The notes below the pieces were generated by a model. That model was not told the origin of the DNA. It worked only from the letters and a program-made list of their open reading frames with translations, and did not search any database. DNA of 16,922 bases from positions 1 through 16,922 of the forward strand of contig JABSSB010000039.1 of the NCBI GenBank assembly GCA_013214715.1. Direction: 5' to 3'. Source of the stretch: Paracoccaceae bacterium (GTDB lineage: Bacteria; Pseudomonadota; Alphaproteobacteria; Rhodobacterales; Rhodobacteraceae). Each line of letters opens with the position of its first letter. Position 1 is the first letter of the stretch. Both the position numbers and the translations under genes were made by a program. Shown here one piece after another: positions 7,269 through 15,203 of the stretch.

Positions 7269-8585
7269 ATGGACCTGTCAGATTTCAGCACAATACGCAT
7301 TGCCATGTCCGATCTGAATGGTCAGTGGCGTGCCAAGCGTGTGCCGGGTCTCTATGCCGGAAAATTGAGCGATGGCGCGGTGCGGATGCCTTATTCGGCG
7401 CTGAATGTTGATCTCTGGGGCGGCGATATCGACGACTCGCCTCTGGTGATGGAAAGCGGCGACAAGGATGGCGTTCTGCTTCCGACCGAACGAGGTGCCG
7501 TGCCGATGCCCTGGCTGGACCGGCCCTCTGCCCTTGTGCCGATGTGGATGTCGCATGAAGACGGCACACCTTATGATGGCGATCCAAGGCAAGCGCTGGC
7601 CCGTGTTCTGGCGGCTTATGCCGCGCGCGGCTGGCAGGTTTTTGCTGCGACTGAGCTTGAGTTTACCCTGATCGACGATAGCGGGCCGGCCCCGCGTCCG
7701 CCGATCAACCCGCTGACCGGGCGACGGGTCGAGGCCGAAGAGGTCCTGTCACTCAATGAAATGGATGCGTTCGACGGGTTCCTGACCGATCTCTACGATG
7801 GCTGTGCGGCCATGAACCTGCCGGCGCAGGCGACGATCTGCGAAATCGGCGTGGCTCAGTTCGAAACCAACCTGACCCATCAGGACGCGATGCGCTGTGC
7901 TGATGACACGCAGCTGTTCAAGACCTTGGTCCGCGGGCTGGCGCGCAAACACGGCTTTGCCGCAACCTTCATGGCCAAGCCATATCCGGATGATGCGGGC
8001 AACGGTCTGCACGTGCATTTTTCCGTTCTGGATCGCGACGGGCGCAACGTGTTCGACAATGGCGGGGAGGAGGGCACAGAAACCCTTTATCACGCCATCG
8101 GGGGTAGTCTTGCGGCGATGGCGGATTGCACGGCCATTTTCGCGCCGCACCCGAATTCCTATGACCGTTTGGTCCCGGGTCAGCATGCGCCCACCACCGT
8201 GTGTTGGGGCTATGACAACCGGACTGTTGCGCTGCGCGTGCCGGGTGGCGCGCCTGCTGCGCGGCGGATCGAACATCGCGTGGCCGGTGGGGATATTAAC
8301 GCCTATCTTATGCTCACTGCGGTTCTGGGCGCCGCTCTGGTCGGTGTCGAAGACGCTATGGAACCGCCAGCTCCCCTGACCGGCAATGCTTATGAGGTCG
8401 ACGGGCCGCAGCTTGCCCCGGATCTTGAGGCAGCCCTGCGTCGTTTTGAGAGCTCGGAGATCGTGGCGCGTATCTTCTCGCCCGAGCTGATCCGCAACTT
8501 TGCCATGACCAAGCGCCAGGAAATCCGCCGCTTTGCTGCGCTTGATCCCGCGCAACACTGGTTGCGACTGCTGGAAAGCGTGTAA
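7269..8585 (+). CDS. Glutamine synthetase family gamma-glutamyl ligase (first copy)
   Basis: A 438-residue ATP-dependent ligase of the glutamine synthetase fold, expected to join glutamate through its gamma-carboxyl to an amine. Metal and nucleotide motifs are present: ATELEFTL, EIGVAQFETNLTH, the GNGLHVHFSVLD block with the catalytic-site histidines, PNSYDRLVPGQHAPT, NRTVALRVPGG, and RIEHRVAGGDINAYL. It lacks the adenylylation-site segment of nitrogen-assimilation GlnA and is closer to the PuuA/gamma-glutamylpolyamine synthetase type. It differs clearly from the second ligase downstream, so the pair is not a recent duplication. Start ATG 7269 has GGAGAG about five bases before it. The 12-bp palindrome lies upstream. 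The amine substrate is unknown. Confidence 0.9.
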   Translation: MDLSDFSTIRIAMSDLNGQWRAKRVPGLYAGKLSDGAVRMPYSALNVDLWGGDIDDSPLVMESGDKDGVLLPTERGAVPMPWLDRPSALVPMWMSHEDGTPYDGDPRQALARVLAAYAARGWQVFAATELEFTLIDDSGPAPRPPINPLTGRRVEAEEVLSLNEMDAFDGFLTDLYDGCAAMNLPAQATICEIGVAQFETNLTHQDAMRCADDTQLFKTLVRGLARKHGFAATFMAKPYPDDAGNGLHVHFSVLDRDGRNVFDNGGEEGTETLYHAIGGSLAAMADCTAIFAPHPNSYDRLVPGQHAPTTVCWGYDNRTVALRVPGGAPAARRIEHRVAGGDINAYLMLTAVLGAALVGVEDAMEPPAPLTGNAYEVDGPQLAPDLEAALRRFESSEIVARIFSPELIRNFAMTKRQEIRRFAALDPAQHWLRLLESV

Positions 8586-8621
8586 TCTGCTTGTGATCGC
8601 ATTGGGCGATTGATAGGTTGG

Positions 8622-8633
8622 ATTTGATCAAAT
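8622..8633. promoter_or_regulatory. Palindrome ATTTGATCAAAT, candidate operator (copy 2)
   Basis: An exact second copy of the 12-bp palindrome at 7198-7209, here only 11 bases before the ATG of the amidotransferase gene and just upstream of its GGTGA ribosome-binding site. It lies in the 59-base gap between the first ligase and the amidotransferase. A protein bound here would block an internal promoter or a transcription start very close to the gene. Confidence 0.6.
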
Positions 8634-8644
8634 TTTGGTGACGT

Positions 8645-9325
8645 ATGAAAATTGGCATATTGCAGACCGGCCATGCCCCGGATGAACTGCGCCCAACCAC
8701 CGGCGATTACGACACAATTTTTGCGGAGCTTCTGGCCGGGCACGGCTTTACCTTTGACGCTTATGATGTCGAAGCAGGCGAGGTGCCCGATGATCCAACC
8801 GCTGCCGATGGCTGGCTGATCACCGGATCGAAACACGGTGCTTATGAAGATCACCCATGGATCGCCCCGCTCGAAGGGCTGATCCGCGGCATTCACGCCC
8901 GCAAGATCCCGCTGATCGGTGTTTGTTTTGGCCACCAGATCATCGCGCAGGCATTGGGGGGCAAGGTCGAAAAATTCTCGGGCGGCTGGTCCATTGGTCC
9001 TGTCACCTATGATCTGGACGGGGAAAAGGCCAAGCTGATGGCCTGGCATCAGGATCAGGTCGTTGAAAAGCCGCAAGAGGCCCGGGTGATCGGATCGACC
9101 GATTTCTGCGCCAATGCCGCGCTGAGCTATGGCGATCATATCTGGACCATCCAGCCACATCCCGAATACGGGGCCGATTTTATTGGCGGTCTGATCCGCT
9201 ATCGCGGCAAAGGTGTTGTCCCGCAGGGCCAGCTTGAGGAGGCCGAGGCCAACCTCAATGCACCGCTGGACCGCGATCCGGTCGTCGCGCGTATGGTTGC
9301 AGTCCTGAAGGGAGAGGCGTCATGA
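8645..9325 (+). CDS. Class-I glutamine amidotransferase-fold hydrolase
   Basis: A 226-residue stand-alone class-I amidotransferase domain of the GuaA-like type. The nucleophile elbow is GVCFGHQ (Cys94), and His172-Glu174 in QPHPEY complete the triad; WLITGSKHGAYED forms the oxyanion side. There is no synthetase domain and no signal peptide. Lying between two gamma-glutamyl ligases and before an amine oxidase, it probably removes the gamma-glutamyl group from the oxidised product, the job PuuD does in E. coli. PuuD belongs to a different branch of the fold, so this is a functional analogue by context. It overlaps the next gene by four bases (ATGA), so its product is probably made along with the second ligase. 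Confidence 0.88.
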   Translation: MKIGILQTGHAPDELRPTTGDYDTIFAELLAGHGFTFDAYDVEAGEVPDDPTAADGWLITGSKHGAYEDHPWIAPLEGLIRGIHARKIPLIGVCFGHQIIAQALGGKVEKFSGGWSIGPVTYDLDGEKAKLMAWHQDQVVEKPQEARVIGSTDFCANAALSYGDHIWTIQPHPEYGADFIGGLIRYRGKGVVPQGQLEEAEANLNAPLDRDPVVARMVAVLKGEAS

Positions 9326-10680
9326 GCGAATGGATAGAAAATCTTCCCCAGGCGGCGCGCCAGTATCTGGATGGCAAACGTCTGGACGAGGTAGAATGCA
9401 TCGTTGCAGATTTGCCCGGCATCGCGCGCGGCAAGGCTGTGCCGGCCTCGAAATTCGCTCGACAGGACTATTTTCACCTGCCCGACAGTATTTTCTACCA
9501 GACCATCACAGGCGGCTGGGGCGAAGCGGCGGGCGACGACGGTTTCATTGAAAAAGACATGATCCTGCGGCCCGACATGTCCACAGCGACAGCTGCGCCC
9601 TGGACGGGCGACTGGACGCTGCAGGTCATCCATGATTCCTATGATCGCGACGAAAAGCCGATTCCCTTCGCCCCGCGCAACGTTCTGAAACATGTTGTCA
9701 GCCTCTATGAGGCCGAAGGCTGGTCACCGGTTGTGGCGCCCGAGATGGAGTTCTTTCTGGTCGCGCGCAACATTGATCCCAAGGCCGAGATTGCGCCGAT
9801 GATGGGCCGCTCGGGCCGCCCGGCGGCAGCCCGGCAGGCCTATTCGATGACGGCGGTGGATGAGTTTGGCCCCGTGATCGACGACATCTATGATTTCGCC
9901 GAAGCGCAGGGCTTCGAGATTGACGGCATCACCCAGGAAGGCGGAGCTGGGCAGTTGGAGATCAACCTGCTGCATGGCGATCCCGTCAAGCTCGCCGATG
10001 AGGTCTTCTACTTCAAACGCCTGATCCGCGAAGCGGCGCTACGCCATGATTGCTTTGCCACTTTCATGGCCAAGCCCATCGCGGATGAGCCCGGCAGCGC
10101 GATGCATATTCACCATTCGATCCTGAACTCTGAGACTGGCCAGAACATCTTTGCCGGGTCGGATGGGGAAGAAACCGCGCTTTTCCGGCATTTCATCGCC
10201 GGTCTGCAAAATCACCTGCCATCGGCCTTGGCGGTGATGGCGCCTTATGTGAACAGCTATCGCCGCTATGTGCGGGATCATGCGGCGCCAATCAATCTGG
10301 AATGGGCGCGGGACAATCGCACCACGGGCATTCGCGTGCCGCTGTCCTCGCCCAAATCGCGGCGGGTCGAGAACCGCATCGCGGGGATGGATTGCAACCC
10401 CTATCTGGGTATCGCGGCCTCGCTGGCCTGCGGCTATTTGGGCATGATGGAAGGCCGTGAACCGCGTGCCGAATTCAAAGGCGACGCCTATGAAGGCGAC
10501 CCGGATATCCCGCAGATCATGGGCGAAGCGCTGGAGCTTTTTGATGGCGCCACCGCCCTGCATGAGGTGCTGGGCCCAGAGTTTGCCCGCGTCTATTCGA
10601 TTGTGAAACGCGCCGAATACGAAGAATTCCTGCAAGTGATTTCTCCGTGGGAGCGTGAGCATCTGTTGCTCAACGTGTGA
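9322..10680 (+). CDS. Glutamine synthetase family gamma-glutamyl ligase (second copy, PuuA-like)
   Basis: A 452-residue ligase of the gamma-glutamylputrescine synthetase group; E. coli PuuA is about 472. The N-terminal beta-grasp domain includes VECIVADLPGIARGKAVP, and the motif PDSIFYQTITG is typical of the PuuA branch. Catalytic blocks are VVAPEMEFFLV, EGGAGQLEINLLHGDP, GSAMHIHHSIL, NSYRRYVRDHAAP, NRTTGIRVPLSSP and RVENRIAGMDCNPYL. It is likely to use ATP to couple glutamate to an amine in the cytoplasm, as the first step of degradation. Its start lies inside the upstream amidotransferase gene (ATGA). It is followed, 42 bases on, by the FAD oxidase expected to act on its product. The exact amine is not fixed by the sequence. 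Confidence 0.92.
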   Translation: MSEWIENLPQAARQYLDGKRLDEVECIVADLPGIARGKAVPASKFARQDYFHLPDSIFYQTITGGWGEAAGDDGFIEKDMILRPDMSTATAAPWTGDWTLQVIHDSYDRDEKPIPFAPRNVLKHVVSLYEAEGWSPVVAPEMEFFLVARNIDPKAEIAPMMGRSGRPAAARQAYSMTAVDEFGPVIDDIYDFAEAQGFEIDGITQEGGAGQLEINLLHGDPVKLADEVFYFKRLIREAALRHDCFATFMAKPIADEPGSAMHIHHSILNSETGQNIFAGSDGEETALFRHFIAGLQNHLPSALAVMAPYVNSYRRYVRDHAAPINLEWARDNRTTGIRVPLSSPKSRRVENRIAGMDCNPYLGIAASLACGYLGMMEGREPRAEFKGDAYEGDPDIPQIMGEALELFDGATALHEVLGPEFARVYSIVKRAEYEEFLQVISPWEREHLLLNV

Positions 10681-10722
10681 TCACGGGTCACCAAGCCCGA
10701 CACAATATTGAACGAGGACAGG

Positions 10723-12033
10723 ATGGCCCTGAACCTGCTCTATGCCAATGACAAGCCCGGCCAATACCCGCATAGCTGGTATGCCGCCACGGCCAATGAC
10801 CTGCCACCCTTTGCGCCGCTGGATGGGGATGCGCGCGCCGATGTCTGCATTGTCGGCGGTGGGTTTACGGGGCTGTCGGCGGCCTTGCATCTGGCCGAGG
10901 CAGGCGTGCGGGTGGTCCTGTTGGAAGCGCATCGCGTGGGCTTTGGGGCTTCGGGTCGCAACGGTGGACAACTTGGGTCGGGCCAGAGGCAGGATCAGGA
11001 AGTCCTCGAAAAGATGATGGGCCGCGACGCCGCGCGCAAGCTGTGGCAATTGGGCGAAGACAGCAAGGCGCTGGTCCGCGATCTGGTGGCGCGGCATGAC
11101 ATCGACTGCGACCTCAAACCCGGCGTTGCAGCCACCGCGTCGTCGGCAGAGGACGTCAAGGATCTGCACCAATATGCGGATCTTCTGCTGACCCAGTATC
11201 ATTATGACCAGCTTGAAATCCTCGATGAAGAGGCCTGCTTCGCCCTGTGCCCGTCGCCGGATTACAGAGGTGGCTACATCGATCACGGGGCCGGGCATCT
11301 GCACCCGCTGAACCTGGCACTGGGTCTGGCCAAGGCCGCAGCAGCCGCTGGGGCCGTGATCCATGAGAATACCCGTGTGGACCGGATCGAGCCCGGCCAA
11401 CCTGCGCGGATCGTTACCGACACTGGCACCGTCACCGCCGATACCTTGATTCTCGCCTGCAATGGCTATCTTGGCGGGTTGGAGCCCAAGGTCGCCGCTC
11501 GGGTGATGCCGATCAACAATTTCGTTCTGGCGACCGAACCTTTGGGCGACCGCGCAGGCGAGGTTCTAACCCGCGATGTCGCCATCGCAGATAGTCGCTT
11601 TGTCGTGAATTACTTCCGGCTCTCAGGTGACAAACGGTTGCTGTTTGGCGGTGGGGAGAGCTATGGCTACAAATTCCCCGAAGACATTGTGGGCACTGTG
11701 CGCAAACCGATGCTTGAGATTTTTCCCCATCTTGAAGATGTGCGTGTCGAATATGCTTGGGGCGGGACGCTGGCGATCACGATGAAACGCTTGCCCTATC
11801 TGGCCCGTATCGCACCGAACATCCTCAGCGCCTCGGGCTATTCCGGGCATGGCGTGGGTACGGCGACCCATGCCGGGCAATTGATGGCGTTGGCCATTCG
11901 TGGGCAAAGCGACGGGTTCGACACGATGGCGCGCTTGCCAATCTCGCCATTTCCGGGCGGTGCGGCGCTGCGGTCCCCACTTCTGGTGCTGGCCATGACA
12001 TGGTACGCGATGCGGGACCGTCTGGGTCTATAA
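10723..12033 (+). CDS. FAD-dependent amine oxidoreductase (PuuB-like)
   Basis: A 436-residue DAO-family flavoenzyme close in layout to gamma-glutamylputrescine oxidoreductase (E. coli PuuB, 426). The typical PuuB-group opening YPHSWYAATANDLPP comes before the FAD-binding dinucleotide motif IVGGGFTGLSAALHLAEAG (GGGFTG at 45-50), the ribose-binding Glu in VVLLEAHRVGFGASGRNGGQ, and the C-terminal flavin motif SASGYSGHGVGTATHAGQLMA. It should oxidise the free amine of the gamma-glutamylated substrate to an aldehyde or imine, giving ammonia and hydrogen peroxide or a reduced acceptor. I chose ATG 10723, preceded by GAGGA at good spacing, over an in-frame TTG 15 bases upstream. It ends the run of gamma-glutamylation genes. 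Confidence 0.93.
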   Translation: MALNLLYANDKPGQYPHSWYAATANDLPPFAPLDGDARADVCIVGGGFTGLSAALHLAEAGVRVVLLEAHRVGFGASGRNGGQLGSGQRQDQEVLEKMMGRDAARKLWQLGEDSKALVRDLVARHDIDCDLKPGVAATASSAEDVKDLHQYADLLLTQYHYDQLEILDEEACFALCPSPDYRGGYIDHGAGHLHPLNLALGLAKAAAAAGAVIHENTRVDRIEPGQPARIVTDTGTVTADTLILACNGYLGGLEPKVAARVMPINNFVLATEPLGDRAGEVLTRDVAIADSRFVVNYFRLSGDKRLLFGGGESYGYKFPEDIVGTVRKPMLEIFPHLEDVRVEYAWGGTLAITMKRLPYLARIAPNILSASGYSGHGVGTATHAGQLMALAIRGQSDGFDTMARLPISPFPGGAALRSPLLVLAMTWYAMRDRLGL

Positions 12034-12174
12034 ACTGCTGTTACTTTTCGATCACAGGCGGAACTGATTTCTGAAAAATCGACCGGCGTGGCAAGGTCAC
12101 GACCCATACGGCGCTTGGCGGTGTCCGGCAAATAGTTTAAGTTGACTGGAAGTGGGAATTAAGGAAATCGAAAT
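12034..12174 (+). promoter_or_regulatory. Gap with possible promoter of the aminotransferase gene
   Basis: A 141-base gap with a TTGACT hexamer at 12142-12147 matching a sigma-70 -35 box. I see no good -10 at 16-18 bases. An AAGGA ribosome-binding site lies nine bases before the ATG at 12175. There is no strong terminator for the upstream operon, so read-through is possible. Confidence 0.3.
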
Positions 12175-13356
12175 ATGACGCTGCCGCCAAATGTCCACGA
12201 CGCCGAGCCAATTCCAGCCGCCGCGCGCGAGGCTATTGATGCCCTGATGCAATCCGGGGACCTGTTCCGCTACACCGCGAAAGAAAACGCACCGGTTACC
12301 CTGCTGGAGCAGGAGTTCGCGCAGTTGCTGGGCGTGAAATACGCTTTGGCCGTGTCGTCCTGCTCCGCCGCGTTGTTCTTGTCTCTAAAGGCGCTGGGCC
12401 TGCCGCGGGACGCGCGGGTGTTGATCCCGGGTTTCACCTTTGCCGCTGTGCCGTCCTCGGTGGTGCATGCCGATTGCATCCCGGTCCTGTGTGAAGTGGG
12501 CGAGAATTACCGCGTGGATATGGTGGATTTCGAAGCCAAGCTTGACGATGTGCAGGCGGTGATCATCAGCCATATGCGGGGCCATACCTCGGACATGGAT
12601 GCGATCATGGCGCTATGTGATGCGCGCGGCATCCCGGTGGTCGAAGATGCGGCGCATTCTCTGGGCACCACATGGAACGGCGAAAACATTGGCACGATCG
12701 GCAAGGTTGGCTGTTTCTCCTTCCAATCCTACAAGATGATCAATGCCGGTGAAGGCGGGATCATGATCACTGACGATGCTGACCTGATTGCGCGCGCGGT
12801 GATCATGTCGGGTGCTTACGAGCATAACTGGCAGAAACACGATGTATTGCATGATGCTTTCGCCAAATGGCAGAACCAGTTGCCGCTCTACAATTTGAGA
12901 ATGTCAAACCTGTCGGCGGTTGTGATTCGTCCTCAGTTGCCAGAACTGGCGCGTCGGGTGCGCGATGGCCTTGTAAATCATGATTACGTGGCTGGCCGGC
13001 TTGAAACCTCGCCCTTTATCTCGGTCCCGGCTCCGCTGGGTCCGGAACGCCGCGCGCCGGATTCGATCCAATTTAACCTCGTGGACCTGAATGATGCGCA
13101 GGTCGATGCCTTTGCCAAGGCGGCCGAGTCCAAAGGGGTTAAGGTGCAGATCTTTGGTCGCTCCAGCGACAATGCGCGGGCGTTTTGGAACTGGCAGTTC
13201 CTGGGTGATATCCCCGAGCTGCCGCAGACCCGCGCCATGCTTATGCGCGCCTGCGATGTGCGTTTGCCCGTGCGCCTGACACGGCAGGAACTTGATATCA
13301 TTGCCGATACCCTGCTCGACGCAATGTGCGAAGCCACCAGCGCCGTGGCCGCCTGA
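12175..13356 (+). CDS. DegT/DnrJ/EryC1/StrS-family PLP aminotransferase
   Basis: A 393-residue fold-type-I PLP enzyme of the sugar-aminotransferase superfamily. Cofactor residues are visible: SSCSAALFLSLKAL binds the phosphate, Asp158 in VVEDAAHSLG pairs with the pyridine nitrogen, and Lys187 in FSFQSYKMINAGEGG is the Schiff-base lysine. Members usually aminate keto-sugars, but no nucleotide-sugar or polysaccharide genes surround this one. Its position just after the amine-oxidation genes suggests it transfers amino groups in the same pathway, for example from or to the imported compound. That is inference from context only. The C-terminal part (QIFGRSSDNARAFWNWQFLGDIPELPQTRAMLMRACDVRLP) is the usual substrate-end domain. 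The gene is full length. Confidence 0.9.
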   Translation: MTLPPNVHDAEPIPAAAREAIDALMQSGDLFRYTAKENAPVTLLEQEFAQLLGVKYALAVSSCSAALFLSLKALGLPRDARVLIPGFTFAAVPSSVVHADCIPVLCEVGENYRVDMVDFEAKLDDVQAVIISHMRGHTSDMDAIMALCDARGIPVVEDAAHSLGTTWNGENIGTIGKVGCFSFQSYKMINAGEGGIMITDDADLIARAVIMSGAYEHNWQKHDVLHDAFAKWQNQLPLYNLRMSNLSAVVIRPQLPELARRVRDGLVNHDYVAGRLETSPFISVPAPLGPERRAPDSIQFNLVDLNDAQVDAFAKAAESKGVKVQIFGRSSDNARAFWNWQFLGDIPELPQTRAMLMRACDVRLPVRLTRQELDIIADTLLDAMCEATSAVAA

Positions 13357-13368
13357 TCCGTGTAACGC

Positions 13369-13440
13369 TCCCGTCCGGGACGCTTTGCCTGACGGCAAAT
13401 TGTCCCGGTTGGGCCGGGCACGCGCCGCTGTCGCGGCGCG
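13369..13440. repeat. Run of four short GC-rich inverted repeats after the aminotransferase gene
   Basis: Four small hairpins follow one another: TCCC/GGGA (13369-13380), TTTGCC/GGCAAA with a TGAC loop (13384-13399), CCCGG/CCGGG (13404-13418), and the strongest, CGCGCCGC/GCGGCGCG with a TGTC loop (13421-13440). None is followed by a T tract. Together they probably mark the transcript end or stabilise the 3' end of the aminotransferase mRNA. Confidence 0.45.
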
Positions 13441-13626
13441 CGCGCAACGCAAAAAGCCTCGTCAATGGTGGCCGAAACCGGCCCACGCGCGGCTTCACAT
13501 CCCCTTTACATCTTGAAACAGACTTTGAACCGGAGCTATCGGTCGCTTAGATCGTGGGTCGATACTTGCTAACTTGCGTGCGACACGCCCCGTCGGGCGG
13601 CGTCCGCCTTTGGAAGGAGAGACCTC
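13441..13626 (+). promoter_or_regulatory. Upstream region and leader of the Do-family protease gene
   Basis: No gene is seen here. CTTGAA at 13512-13517, followed after about 18 bases by CTATCG, loosely resembles an alphaproteobacterial heat-shock (RpoH) promoter; spacing and -10 are imperfect. Close to the gene, two overlapping stems compete: CGCCC/GGGCG (13586-13599) and GGCGG/CCGCC (13596-13608). A strong ribosome-binding site, GGAAGGAGAG, follows at about 13612-13621. Confidence 0.3.
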
Positions 13627-15090
13627 TTGAAGCCGATCCCATTCGGACAGATCCCGCGCCCCACCGGTTGGGCCCGCGCCACTTTGGCGGCCCTAATGAT
13701 TGGCACGATGACGCTGAGCACGACGTCTGTCGCGCTGGCCGAAGCGCGCCCCGATAGTCTTGCACCATTGGTGGATGATATCAGCGCCTCGGTCGTCAAC
13801 ATTACCACCTCAACCACAGTCGAAGGCCGCACCGGCCCCCAAGGCATCGTGCCCGAAGGTTCGCCCTTTGAAGATTTCTTCCGCGAATTCCGTGACCGTC
13901 AGGGCGAAGACGGGCAGCGCCCGCGCCGTTCCTCTGCACTGGGCTCGGGCTTTGTGATCTCTGAAGACGGGTTTGTTGTGACCAACAACCATGTGATTGA
14001 AGGTGCCGATGAAATCCTGATCGAGTTCTTCTCGGGCGAGGAATTGCCCGCCACCGTAGTCGGCACCGACCCGAAAACAGATATCGCCCTGCTGAAGGTC
14101 GATAGCCCCGAACCGCTGGAATTCGTCGAGTTCGGCAATAGCGACACCGCCAGTGTGGGCGATTGGGTCATGGCGATGGGCAACCCCCTGGGCCAGGGCT
14201 TTTCTGTCTCGGTCGGCATCGTGTCGGCCCGCAACCGTGCGCTATCTGGCAGCTATGACGATTACATCCAAACCGACGCGGCCATCAATCGCGGCAATTC
14301 GGGCGGGCCGCTGTTCAACATGGATGGTGACGTGATCGGCGTGAACACCGCGATCCTGTCGCCCAATGGCGGATCCATCGGGATCGGGTTTTCGATGGCC
14401 TCCAACGTGGTGGACAATGTGGTCGACCAACTGAAGGAATATGGCGAAACCCGCCGCGGCTGGTTGGGTGTGCGCATTCAGGATGTCACGGATGAAATCG
14501 CAGAATCAATCGGCTTGGCGACTGCCGAAGGCGCGATGATCACCGACGTGCCGGAAGGTCCGGCGCGGGAGGCTGGTCTGCTGGCCGGTGACGTGATCCT
14601 GAACTTTGACGGCTCGGATGTGGAAGACACCCGCGAGCTGGTACGCATCGTTGGCAATTCGCCGGTCGGCAAGGAAGTGCCAGTTGTGGTGTTCCGGGAC
14701 GGCGGGGAAACCATGATCGATGTGATCTTGGGACGTCGTGAAGATGCCGAACGCACTGTGCCGGCGGCAATGGAAGCTCCGTCAGAGACTGAGCAGGGCT
14801 CTCATCTGGGGCTGACCGTCACCGTGCCGACCGAAGAAATGCGGACAGAGCTTGATCTGGGTGATGCACAGGGTCTTGTGATCACCGATGTCGACGAAAG
14901 CTCGGACGCATATGAAAAAGGTCTGCGTGCGGGCGATTTGATCACTGAGGTCGGCCAGCAGCAAGTTACGCAGGTCTCGGATTTCGAGGCCCGGATTGAT
15001 GAGGCGGTCGAGGCAGGGCGCAAGTCACTGCTCTTGCTGATCCGTCGTGGTGGCGAGCCGCGCTTTGTCGCCCTGCCGCTGGGCGAGTAG
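13627..15090 (+). CDS. Do-family periplasmic serine protease (DegP/DegQ type)
   Basis: A 487-residue precursor of a periplasmic protease-chaperone that clears misfolded envelope proteins. A long Sec signal peptide with a basic start probably ends at Ala38 or Ala40 (VALA/EA). The trypsin-like domain has the triad His122 (TNNHVIEG), Asp152 (KTDIALLKV) and Ser225 (RGNSGGPLF), plus the LA-loop segment FEDFFREF. PDZ1 begins near RRGWLGVRIQ and PDZ2 near GSHLGLTVTV; both carry a ligand-loop-like pattern and the GLLAGDVI / GLRAGDLI motif. The start is TTG 13627: it has an excellent ribosome-binding site six bases upstream, and the next in-frame ATG would cut into the signal peptide. A strong terminator follows. 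Confidence 0.95.
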   Translation: MKPIPFGQIPRPTGWARATLAALMIGTMTLSTTSVALAEARPDSLAPLVDDISASVVNITTSTTVEGRTGPQGIVPEGSPFEDFFREFRDRQGEDGQRPRRSSALGSGFVISEDGFVVTNNHVIEGADEILIEFFSGEELPATVVGTDPKTDIALLKVDSPEPLEFVEFGNSDTASVGDWVMAMGNPLGQGFSVSVGIVSARNRALSGSYDDYIQTDAAINRGNSGGPLFNMDGDVIGVNTAILSPNGGSIGIGFSMASNVVDNVVDQLKEYGETRRGWLGVRIQDVTDEIAESIGLATAEGAMITDVPEGPAREAGLLAGDVILNFDGSDVEDTRELVRIVGNSPVGKEVPVVVFRDGGETMIDVILGRREDAERTVPAAMEAPSETEQGSHLGLTVTVPTEEMRTELDLGDAQGLVITDVDESSDAYEKGLRAGDLITEVGQQQVTQVSDFEARIDEAVEAGRKSLLLLIRRGGEPRFVALPLGE

Positions 15091-15115
15091 GGCAGCCATA
15101 TCATGACGCAACGAC

Positions 15116-15145
15116 CCCGCCGCATATCATGCGGCGGGTTTTTTT
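15116..15145 (+). terminator. Rho-independent terminator of the protease gene
   Basis: A perfect ten-base-pair stem (CCCGCCGCAT with ATGCGGCGGG) and a three-base loop are followed at once by seven T residues (15139-15145). It lies 25 bases after the stop codon of the Do-family protease gene and is the clearest terminator in the window. Confidence 0.92.
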
Positions 15146-15203
15146 ATGCGCAGGACATCATGTCTGGACAGACGGCCAGAGACCATGCCATGCGCTCTGC
15201 CAT

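Noticed and set aside
7269..12033. Straight assignment of the cluster as the putrescine Puu pathway with puu gene names
   Set aside because: No PuuC, PuuP or PuuR is present, there are two ligases, and the linked importer is of the amino acid type, so gene names would overstate what is known.
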